Source of the DNA: Diplolepis rosae
Lineage: Eukaryota; Arthropoda; Insecta; Hymenoptera; Diplolepididae
Assembly (NCBI GenBank): GCA_030998225.1
Contig: JAPYXD010000699.1
Location: 124,001-188,000 of the forward strand
DNA length: 64,000 nucleotides
Direction: 5' to 3'
The notes beneath the pieces are model-generated. The model saw only the letters and a list, made by a program, of their open reading frames with translations, ran no database searches and was not told the DNA's origin. Of this stretch, positions 52,301 through 63,200 are shown piece after piece; the stretch's first letter is position 1; each line of letters starts with the position of its first letter. The translations under genes and the position numbers were made by a program.

Positions 52301-53819
52301 TGTTCGCTTTCATCCTTTCATGCTATATTGAATCGTGTATTATCGAAGATTTCAAATACCAGAATAACAGTTTTTAGCTTCAAGAGAATTGAAAATGTTC
52401 ACATATTGTGCAATGTTTTCATATTGTCTAGTGTCGAACCTAAAAAAGTGAATTATGTCAAAAACCTAAAAATCGTATCCTCATTTTCGCATGTTAAACA
52501 AAAAGTTTTATTGTTCGCTTTCATGCTTTTATGCTATATTGAATCGTGTATTATCAAAAATATCAAGCATGCGAATAACTGTTTTTAGCATCACGAGAAG
52601 TAAAAATGTCCACATACTACGCAATGTTTGAGTAATGTTTAGTTTCGAACCTTGAAACGTGCATGCTTAATAAACTGAAAAATCGTATTTACACTTTCGT
52701 AGGTTAAGCACGAAGTTATATTGTTCGTTTTCATCCTTTCATGCTATATTGAATCGTGTATTATCGAAGATTTCAAATACCAGAATAACAGTTTTTAGCT
52801 TCACGAGAAGTGAAAATGTTCACATATTATGCAATGTTTGCATATTGTCTAGTGTCGAACCTAAAAAAGTGAATTATGTCAAAAACCTAAAAATCGTATC
52901 CTCATTTTCGCATGTTAAACAAAAAGTTTTATTGTTCCCTTTCATGCTTTTATGCTATATTGAATCGTGTATTATCAAAAATATCAAGTATGCGAATAAC
53001 TGTTTCTAGCATCACGAGAAATAAAAATGTTCACATACTACGAAATGTTTGAGTAATGTTTAGTTTCGAACCTTGAAACGTGCATGCTTAATAAACTGAA
53101 AAATCGTATTTACACTTTCGTAGGTTAAGCACGAAGTTATATTGTTCGTTTTCATCCTTTCATGCTATATTGAATCGTGTATTATCGAAGATTTCAAATA
53201 CCAGAATAACAGTTTTTAGCTTCACGAGAAGTGAAAATGTTCACATATTATGCAATGTTTGCATATTGTCTAGTGTCGAACCTAAAAAAGTGAATTATGT
53301 CAAAATCCTAAAAATCGTATCCGCATGTTCGTATGTTAAACAAAAAGTTTTATTGTTCGGTTTCATCCTTTTATGCTATATTGAATCGTGTATTATCGAA
53401 GATGTCAAATACCAGAATAACAGTTTTTAGCTTCACGAGAAGTGAAAATGTTCACATATTATGCAATGTTAGCATATTGTCTAGTGTCGAACCTAAAAAA
53501 GTGAATTATGTCAAAAACCTAAAAATCGTATCCTCATTTTCGCATGTTAAACAAAAAGTTTTATTGTTCGCTTTCATGCTTTTATGCTATATTGAATCGT
53601 GTATTATCAAAAATATCAAGTATGCGAATAACTGTTTTTAGCATCACGAGAAGTACAAATGTCCACATACTACGCAATGTTTGAGTAATGTTTAGTTTCG
53701 AACCTTGAAACGTGCATGCTTAATAAACTGAAAAATCGTTTTTGCACTTTCGTAGGTTAAGCAAGAAGTTATATTGTTCGTTTTCATCCTTTCATGCTAT
53801 ATTGAATCGTGTATTATCG
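49340..53819. repeat. 2528-bp (12-unit) higher-order duplication
   Basis: 49340-51292 matches 51868-53819 at a shift of 2527-2528 bp. Shared rare units include aataagtgtttctagc, agcttaacgagaagtg, agcttcaagagaattg with cacatattgtgc, and atcgtttttgcac with aagcaagaag (near 51210 and 53738). The shift changes by one base at an A-tract near 50755. The right-hand copy is the part that extends into the segment shared with 1-3240. No gene is evident. Confidence 0.87.
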
Positions 53820-54008
53820 AAGATTTCAAATACCAGAATAACAGTTTTTAGCTTCACGAGAAGTGAAAATGTTCACATATTATGCAATGTTTGCATATTG
53901 TCTAGTGTCTAACCTAAAAAAGTGAATTATGTCAAAAACCTAAAAATCGTATCCTCATTTTCGCATGTTAAACAAAAAGTTTTATTGTTCCCTTTCATGC
54001 TTTTATGC

Positions 54009-54010
54009 TA
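54009..54010. repeat. TA target-site duplication, left of element 2
   Basis: TA at 54009-54010 is repeated at 54768-54769 and lies at the same unit position as for element 1 (inside tgctatattg). Confidence 0.9.
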
Positions 54011-54036
54011 AAGGGTTTCCCAATAGGGGTGATATG
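54011..54036 (+). repeat. Left terminal inverted repeat, element 2
   Basis: It starts AAGGGTTTCCCAATAGGGG and is identical to the left end of element 1, with the same single mismatch to its own right end. Confidence 0.92.
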
Positions 54037-54122
54037 ATTTTGAATGTCCCTATCGGGCTCATTTGAACTGAAATTTTTGACGTCTGCTGTCAGTTGTCAT
54101 CAGTAAGGTTTGCCATTTAATC

Positions 54123-54653
54123 ATGAGTAGTTTCACGCTTCCACAACGTTTGGAAATTGTCCAATTATTTTATCAAAATTCGAGAAGTTTTGTCGGTGTT
54201 CAAAGAGCATATCGTGCAAAATATGGTCGTCATTCTGCTCCATCCGCGCTCTCAATTCGTCGAATAATCGATAAGTTGGAGAGTGAATTTACTCTATTGG
54301 ATACTAAGCCTAAAAATCGTATGCGTACCGCACGTTCTACACAGAATATAGCCGCCGTACAGGCCAGTATCGAGGAAAACCGTGAATTGTCCGTGCCACG
54401 CCGATCTCAGGAATTGGGCCTGTCCAGGATGACTACCTGGCGTATTTTGCGATTGGATCTTGGCCTGCATCCCTATAAGATGATTCTGGCCCAAGAACTG
54501 AAGCCTAATGACCATCGTTTGCGTCGGGAGTTCGCGGATTGGGCTCTGGAATCAATTGAAAATGATCCCAATTTTCATCAAAAAATCATCTTTTCTGATG
54601 AGGCGCATTTTTGGCTCAAGTCTCGGGGGACATTTGGCCGATATATTGTTTAA
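54123..54653 (+). pseudogene. Truncated Tc1/mariner-type transposase, copy 2
   Basis: 176 codons, identical to the frame at 1709-2239 except Ser45 to Ile at the end of the first HTH region (SALSIRRIID). It keeps the two HTH domains and the FSDEAHF first-Asp motif, and lacks the rest of the catalytic domain. It has no internal stop. The change falls next to the recognition-helix region of a DUF4817-like domain and could affect DNA binding, but nothing in the sequence shows that either copy is expressed. Confidence 0.85.
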
Positions 54654-54741
54654 ATCATAAATGGCATAGAATATCCAATATGATAAAAAAGATTTCGATC
54701 AATTCCGAATGAATATTCAGTGTTTTTTTTCAATTTCAAAA

Positions 54742-54767
54742 CATATCACCCTTATTGGGAAACCCTT
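54742..54767 (-). repeat. Right terminal inverted repeat, element 2
   Basis: It reads CATATCACCCTTATTGGGAA followed by ACCCTT, identical to the right end of element 1. TA at 54768-54769 follows. Confidence 0.92.
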
Positions 54768-55660
54768 TATATTGAATCGTGTATTATCAAAAATATCAAG
54801 TATGCGAATAAGTGTTTCTAGCATCACGAGAAGTAAAAATGTTCACATACTACGCAATGTTTGAGTAATGTTTAGTTACGAACCTTGAAACGTGCATGCT
54901 TAATAAACTGAAAAATCGTATTTACACTTTCGTAGGTTAAGCACGAAGTTATATTGTTCGTTTTCATCCTTTCATGCTATATTGAATCGTGTATTATCGA
55001 AGATTTCAAATACCAGAATAACAGTTTTTAGCTTCACGAGAAGTGAAAATGTTCACATATTATGCAATGTTTGCATATTGTCTAGTGTCGAACCTAAAAA
55101 AGTGAATTATGTCAAAATCCTAAAAATCGTATCCGCATGTTCGTATGTTAAACAAAAAGTTTTATTGTTCGGTTTCATCCTTTTATGCTATATTGAATCG
55201 TGTATTATCGAAGATGTCAAATACCAGAATAACAGTTTTTAGCTTCACGAGAAGTGAAAATGTTCACATATTATGCAATGTTAGCATATTGTCTAGTGTC
55301 GAACCTAAAAAAGTGCATTATGTCAAAAACCTAAAAATCGTATCCTCATTTTCGCATGTTAAACAAAAAGTTTTATTGTTCGCTTTCATGCTTTTATGCT
55401 ATATTGAATCGTGTATTATCAAAAATATCAAGTATGCGAATAACTGTTTTTAGCATCACGAGAAGTAAAAATGTCCACATACTACGCAATGTTTGAGTAA
55501 TGTTTAGTTTCGAACCTTGAAACGTGCATGCTTAATAAACTTAAAAATCGTAATTACACTTTCGTAGGTTAGGTACGAAGTTATATTGTTCGGTTTCATC
55601 TTATCATGCTATATTGAATCGTGTAGTATCGAAGTTGCCAAATATGAGAATAACAGTTTT

Positions 55661-58452
55661 TAGCATCACGAGAAGTAAAAAATGTTCACATACTACGCAA
55701 TGTTTGAGTAATGTTTAGTTTCGAACCTTGAAACGTGCATGCTTAATAAACTTAAAAATCGTAATTACACTTTCGTAGGTTAAGTACGAAGTTATATTGT
55801 TCGGTTTCATCTTTTCATGCTATATTGAATCGTGTATTATCGAAGATGTCATATACCAAAATAACAGTTTTTATCTTCACGAGATGTGAAAATATTCACA
55901 TATTTTGCTATATTAGCATATTGTCTAGTGTCGAACCTAACAAAGTGAATTTGGTCAAAAACCTAAAAATCGTATCCGCATTTTCGTATGTTAAACAAAA
56001 AGTTTTATTGTTCGCTTCCATCCTTTTATGCTATATTGAATCGTGTATTATCGAAGATGTCAAATACCAGAATAACAGTTTTTGGCTTCACGAGAAGTAA
56101 AAATATTCACATATTATGCAATGTTTGCATATTTTCTAGTGTCGAACCTAAAAAAGTGAATTATGTCAAAATCCTAAAAATCGTTTCCGCATGTTCGTAT
56201 GTTAAACAAAAAGTTTTATTGTTCGCTTCCATCCTTTTATGCTATATTGAATCGTGTATTATCGAAGATATCAAATACCAGAATAACAGTTTTTAGCTTC
56301 ACGAGAAGTGAAAATGTTTACATATTATGCAATGTTTGCATGTTGTCTAGTGTCGAACCTAAAAGAGTGAATTTTGTCAAAAACCTAAAAATCGCATTCG
56401 CATTTTCGTATGTTCAACAAAAAGTTTTATTGTTTGCTGTCGTCGTTTTGTTCTATACAGAGTCGTGTATTATCTAAGTTATGATTAATAAACTGAAAAA
56501 TCGTGTTTACACTTTCGAAGGTTAAGTACGAAGTTATATTGTTCGGTTTCTTCTTATCATGCTATATTGAATCGTGTATTATCGAAGTTGCCAAATACCA
56601 GACTAACAGTTTTTGGCTTCTCGAGAAGTAAAAATATTCACATATTCTGCAATTTTTGCATATTGTCTAGTGTCGAACCTAAAAAAGTGAATTATGTCAA
56701 AATCCTAAAAATCGTATCCGCATGTTCGTATGTTAAACAAAAAGTTTTATTGTTCGGTTTCATCCTTTTATGCTATATTGAATCGTGTATTATCGAAGAT
56801 GTCAAATACCAGAATAACAGTTTTTAGCTTCACGAGAAGTGAAAATGTTCACATTTTATGCAATGTTAGCATATTGTCTAGTGTCGAACCTAAAAAAGTG
56901 AATTATGTCAAAAACCTAAAAATCGTATCCTCATTTTCGCATGTTAAACAAAAAGTTTTATTGTTCGCTTTCATGCTTTTATGCTATATTGAATCGTGTA
57001 TTATCAAAAATATCAAATATGCGAATAACTGTTTTTAGCATCACGAGAAGTAAAAATGTTCACATACTACGCAATGTTTGAGTAATGTTTAGTTTCGAAC
57101 GTTGAAACGTGCATGCTTAATAAACTGAAAAATCGTATTTACACTTTCGTAGGTTAAGCACGATGTTATATTGTTCGGTTTCATCTTTTCATGCTATATT
57201 GAATCGTGTATTATCGAAGATATCAAATACCAGAAAAACAGTTTTTAGTTTCACGAGAAGTGAAAAAATTCACATATTATGCAATGTTTGCATATTGTCT
57301 AGTGGCGAACCAAAAAATGTGAATTTTGTCAAAATCCTAAAAATCGTATCCGCATGTTCGTATGTTAAACAAAAAGTTTTATTGTTCGGTTTCATCCTTT
57401 TATGCTATATTGAATCGTGTATTATCGAAGATGTCAAATACCAGAATAACAGTTTTTAGCTTCACGAGAAGTGAAAATGTTCACATTTTATGCAATGTTA
57501 GCATATTGTCTAGTGTCGAACCTAAAAAAGTGAATTATGTCAAAAACCTAAAAATCGTATCCTCATTTTCGCATGATAAACAAAAAGTTTTATTGTTCGC
57601 TTTCATGCTTTTATGCTATATTGAATCGTGTATTATCAAAAATATCAATTATGCGAATAACTGTTTTTAGCATCACGAGAAATAAAAATGTCCACATACT
57701 ACGCAATGTTTGAGTAATGTTTAGTTTCGAACCTTGAAACGTGAATGCTTAATAAACTGAAAAATCGTATTTACACTTTCGTAGGTTAAGTACGAAGTTA
57801 TATTGTTCGTTTTTATCTTTTCATGCTATATTGAATTGTGTATTATCGAAGATGTCAAATACCAGAATAACAGTTTTTTGCTTCAGGAGAAGTGAAAATA
57901 TTCACATATTATTCATATTATCTAGTGTCGAACCTACAAAAGTGAATTATGTCAAAAACCTAAAAATCGTATCCGCATTTTCGTATGTTAAACAAAAAGT
58001 TTTATTGTTCCCTTTCATGCTTTTATGCTATATTGAATCGTGTATTATCAAAAATATCAAGTATGCGAATAAGTGTTTCTAGCATCACGAGAAGTAAAAA
58101 TGTTCACATACTACGCAATGTTTGAGTAATGTTTAGTTACGAACCTTGAAACGTGCATGCTTAATAAACTGAAAAATCGTATTTACACTTTCGTAGGTTA
58201 AGCACGAAGTTATATTGTTCGTTTTCATCCTTTCATGCTATATTGAATCGTGTATTATCGAAGATTTCAAATACCAGAATAATAGTTTTTAGCTTAACGA
58301 GAAGTGAAAATATTCACTAATTATGCAATGTTTGCATATTGTCTAGTGTCGAACCTAAAAAAGTGAATTTTGTCAAAAACCTAAAAATCGTATCCGCATT
58401 TTCGTATGTTAAACAAAAAGGTTTGTTGTTCGCTTTCATCCTTTCATGCTAT
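55661..58452. repeat. Extra satellite segment absent from the left-hand copy
   Basis: This stretch separates the parts that correspond to 1-3240 and 3620-5430. It is made of segments seen elsewhere: 56160-56560 resembles the 44167-44519 and 47544-47896 area, and 57362-58320 resembles 48708-49670, including the shortened unit with cacatattattcatattatc. A unit near 56580-56660 has several private changes (caaataccagactaacag, ggcttctcgag). No gene is evident. Confidence 0.78.
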
Positions 58453-60262
58453 ATTGAATCGTGTATTATCGAAGATGTCAAATACCAGAATAACAGTTTT
58501 TAGCTTCACGAGAAGTGAAAATGTTTACATATTATGCAATGTTTGCATGTTGTCTACTGTCGAACCTAAAAGAGTGAGTTTTGTCAAAAACCTATAAATC
58601 GTATCCGCATTTTCGTATGTTCAAGAAAAAGTTTTATTTTTTGCTGTCGTCGTTTTTTTCTATATTGAATCGTGTATTATCTAAGTTATGCTTAATAAAC
58701 TGAAAAATAGTATTTACACTTTCGTAGGTTAAGTACGAAGTTATATTGTTCGGTTTCATCTTTTCATGCTATATTGAATCGTGTATTATCGAAGTTGCCA
58801 AATATAAGAATAACAGGCTTTAGCATCACGAGAAGTAAAAATGTTCACATACTACGCAATGTTTGAGTAATGTTTAGTTTCGAACCTTGAAACGTGCATG
58901 CTGAATAAACTGAAAAATCGTAAGTACACTTTCGTAGGTTAAGCACGAAGTTATATTGTTCGGTTTCATCCTTTCATGCTATATTGAATCGTGTATTATC
59001 GAAGATGTCAATTACCAGAATAACAGTTTTTAGCTTCACGAGAAGTGAAAATGTTTACATATTATGCAATGTTTGCATGTTGTCTAGTGTCGAACCTAAA
59101 AGAGTGAATTTTGTCAAAAACCTAAAAATCGCATTCGCATTTTCGTATGTTCAACAAAAAAGTTTTATTGTTTGCTGTCGTCGTTTTGTTCTATACAGAA
59201 TCGTGTATTATCTAAGTTATGCTTAATAAACTGAAAAATCGTATTTACACTTTCGAAGGTTAAGTACGAAGTTATAATGTTCGGTTTCAGCTTATCATGC
59301 TATATTGAATCGTGTATTATCGAAGTTGCCAAATATGAGAATAACAGTTTTTAGCATCACGAGAAGTAAAAATATTCACATACTACGCAATGTTCGAGTA
59401 ATGTTTAGTTTCGAACCTTGAAACGTGCATGCTTAATAAACTGAGAAATCGTATTTACACTTTCGTAGGATAAGCACGAAGTTATATTGTTCGGTTTCAT
59501 CTTCTCATACGATATGGAATCGTGTATTATCGAAGATGTCAAATACCAGAATAACAGTTTTTAGCTTCACGAGAAGTGAAAATGTTTACATATTATGCAA
59601 TCTTTGCATATTGTCTAGTGTCGAACCTAAAAAAGTGAGTTATGTCAAAAACCTAAAAATCGTATCCGCATTTTCGCATGATAAACAAAAAGTTTTATTG
59701 TTCGCTTTCATCCTTTTATGCTATATTGAATCGTGTATTATCGAAGATGTCATATACCAGAATAACAGTTTTTAGCTTCACGAGATGTGAAAATATTCAC
59801 ATATTTTGCTATGTTAGCATATTGTCTAGTGTCGAACCTAACAAAGTGAATTTGGTCAAAAACCTAAAAATCGTATCCGCATTTTCGTATGTTAAAAAAA
59901 AGTTTTATTGTTCGCTTCCATCCTTTTATGCTATATTGAATCGTGTATTATCGAAGATGTCAAATACCAGAATAATAGTTTTTAGCTTCATGAGAAGTGA
60001 AATTATTCTCATATTATGCAATGTTTGCATGTTGTCTAGTGTCGAACCTAAAAAAGTGAGTTATGTCAAAAACCTAAAAATCGTATCCGCATTTTCGCAT
60101 GATAAACAAAAAGTTTTATTGTTCGCTTTCATCCTTTCATGCTATATTGAATCGTGTATTATCGAAGATGTCAAATACCAGAATAACAGTTTTTAGCTTC
60201 ACGAGAAGTGAAAATGTTTACATATTATGCAATGTTTGCATATTGTCTAGTGTCGAACCTAA
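58453..60262. repeat. Duplicate of 3620-5430 (shift 54833 bp)
   Basis: The same order of units and half units (near 58676 and 59211), with shared rare joints such as aggctttagcatc near 58815 and tatggaatcg near 59513. A shortened A-tract near 59895 in this copy only (gttaaaaaaaag) opens a 172-codon frame that the left copy lacks. No gene is evident. Confidence 0.85.
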
Positions 60263-63200
60263 AAAAGTGAATTATGTCAAAAACCTAAAAATCGCATTCG
60301 CATTTTCGCATGTTAAACAAAATGTTTTATTGTTCGCTTTCATCATAATATGCTATATTGAATCGTGTATTATTGAAGTTGCCAAATATGAGAATAACAG
60401 TTTTTAGCTTCACGAGAAGTGAAAATGTTTACATATTATGCAATGTTTGCATATTGTCTAGTGTCGAACCTAAAAGAGTGAATTTTGTCAAAAACCTAAA
60501 AATCGCATTCGCATTTTCGTATGTTCAACAAAAAGTTTTATTGTTTGCTGTTGTCGTTTTGTTCTATACAGAATCGTGTATTATCTAAGTTATGATTAAT
60601 AAACTGAAAAATCGTATTTACACTTTCGAAGGTTAAGTACGAAGTTATATTGTTCGGTTTCATCCTTTCATGCTATATTGAATCGTGTATTATCGAAGAT
60701 GTCAAATACCAGAATAACAGTTTTTAGCTTCACGAGAAGTGAAAATCTTTACATATTATGCAATCTTTGCATATTGTCTAGTATCGAACCTAGAAAAGTG
60801 AGTTATGTCAAAAACCTAAAAATCGTATCCGCATTTTCGCATGTTAAAAAAGTTTTATTGTTCGCTTTCATCCTTTTATGCTATATTGAATCGTGTATTA
60901 TCGAAGATGTCATATACCAGAATAACAGTTTTTAGCTTCACGAGATGTGAAAATATTCACATATTTTGCTATGTTAGCATATTGTCTAGTGTCGAACCTA
61001 ACGAAGTGAATTTGGTCAAAAACCTAAAAATCGTATCCGCATTTTCGTATGTTAAACAAAAAGTTTTATTGTTCGCTTCCATCCTTTTATGCTATATTGA
61101 ATCGTGTATTATCGAAGATGTCAAATACCAGAATAACAGTTTTTAGCTTCACGAGAAGTGAAAATGTTTACATATTATGCAATGTTTGCATGTTGTCTAG
61201 TGTCGAACCTAAAAGAGGGAATTTTGTCAAAACCCTAAAAATCGCATTCGCATTTTCGTATGTTCAACAAAAAGTTTTATTGTTTGCTCTCGTCGTTTTG
61301 TTCTATACAGAATCGTGTATTATCTAAGTTATGCTTAATAAACTGAAAAATCGTATTTACACTTTCGTAGGTTAAGTGCGAAGTTATATTGTTCGGTTTC
61401 ATCTTTTCATGCTATAATGAATCGTGTATTATCGAAGTTGCCAAATATGAGAATAACAGTTTTTAGCATCACGAGAAGTAAAAATGTTCACATACTACGC
61501 AATGTTCGAGTAATGTTTAGTTTCGAACCTTGAATCGTGCATGCTTAATAAACTGAAAAATCGGATTTACACTTTCGTAGGATAAGCACGAAGTTATATT
61601 GTTCGGTTTCATCCTTTCATGCTATATTGAATCGTGTATTATCGAAGATGTCAAATACCAGAATAACAGTTTTTAGCTTCACGAGAAGTGAAAATCTTTA
61701 CATATTATGCAATGCTTGCATATTGTCTAGTGTCGAACCTAAAAAAGTGAGTTATGTCAAAAACCTAAAAATCGTATCCGCATTGTCGCATGTTAAAAAA
61801 AAAGTTTAATTGTTCGCTTTCATCCTTTTATGCTATATTGAATCGTGTATTATCGAAGATTTCAAATACCAGAATAACAGTTTTTAGCTTCACGAGAAGT
61901 GAAAATGTTCACATATTATGCAATGTTTGCATATTGTCTAGTGTCGAACCTAAAAAAGTGAATTATGTCAAAATCCTAAAAATCGTATCCGCATGTTCGT
62001 ATGTTAAACAAAAAGTTTTATTGTTCGGTTTCATCCTTTTATGCTATATTGAATCGTGTATTATCGAAGATGTCAAATACCAGAATAACAGTTTTTAGCT
62101 TCACGAGAAGTGAAAATGTTTACATATTATGCAATGTTTGCATGTTATCTAGTGTCGAACCTAAAAGAGTGAATTTTGTCAAAAACCTAAAAATCGCATT
62201 CGCATTTTCGTATGTTCAACAAAAAGTTTTATTGTTTGCTGTCGTCGTTTTGTTCTATACAGAATCGTGTATTATCTAAGTTATGCTTAATAAACTGAAA
62301 AATCGTATTTACACTTTCGAAGGTTAAGTACGAAGTTATATTGTTCGGTTTCATCTTATCATGCTATATTGAATCGTGTATTATCGAAGTTGCCAAATAT
62401 GAGAATAACAGTTTTTAGCATCACGAGAAGTAAAAATGTTCACATACTACGCAATGTTTGAGTGATGTTTAGTTTCGAACCTTGAAACCTGCATTCTTAA
62501 TAAACTGAAAAATCGTATTTACTTTTTCGTAGGTTAAGCACGAAGTTATATTGTTCGGTTTCATCCTTTCATGCTATATTGAATCGTGTATTATCGAAGA
62601 TGTCAAATACCAGAATAACAGTTTTTAGCTTCACGAGAAGTGAAAATGTTTACATATTATGCAATGTTTGCTTGTTGTCTAGTGTCGAACCTAAAAGAGT
62701 GAATTTTGTCAAAAACCTAAAAATCGCATTCGCATTTTCGTATGTTCAACAAAAAGTTTTTTTGCTGTCGTCGTTTTGTTCTATACAGAATCGTGTATTA
62801 TCTAAGTTATGATTAATAAACTGAAAAATCGTATTTACACTTTCGAAGGTTAAGTACGAAGTTATTTTGTTCGGTTTCATGATATCATGCTATATTGAAT
62901 CGTGTATTATCTAAGATTTCAAATACGAGAATAACAGTTTTTAGCATCACGAGAAGTAAAAATGTTCACATACTACGCAATGTTTGAGTGATGTTTAGTA
63001 TCGAACCTTGATACCTGCATGTTTAATAAACTGAAAAATCGTATTTACACTTTCTTAGGTTCAGTACGAAGTTATATTGTTCGGTTTCATCTTTTAATGC
63101 TATCTTGAATAGTGTGTTATCGAAGATGTCAAATACCAGACTAACAGTTTTTAGCTTCACGAGAAGTGAAAATGTTTACATATTATGCAATGTTTGCATG

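Larger units (their letters stand above)
54011..54767 (+). mobile_element. Non-autonomous Tc1/mariner-type element, copy 2 (757 bp)
   Basis: Same length, ends and internal layout as the element at 1597. By reading both through, I find one base difference, G to T at 54256, which changes codon 45 from Ser to Ile. Both insertion sites and both flanks are equivalent, so this copy arose by duplication of the surrounding array and not by a second transposition. The inverted repeats lie at 54011-54036 and 54742-54767. Confidence 0.92.
52414..55660. repeat. Large duplication of 1-3240 including the transposon
   Basis: Satellite and transposon together match the first 3.2 kb of the window at a shift of 52413-52414 bp. 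The differences I could see are a handful of single bases (for example near 35, 295, 749, 1330, 3025 and 3162 in the left copy). From about 3240/55660 the copies drift apart. Matching resumes at 3620/58453 at a different shift, so about 2.4 kb (eleven units and one half unit) has been gained on the right or lost on the left. Confidence 0.9.

Noticed and set aside
1597..54767. Two independent insertions of the transposon at a preferred site
   Set aside because: The surrounding units share rare variants for 1.6 kb to the left and about 0.9 kb to the right, and the elements differ at one base. Duplication of the segment explains this more simply.
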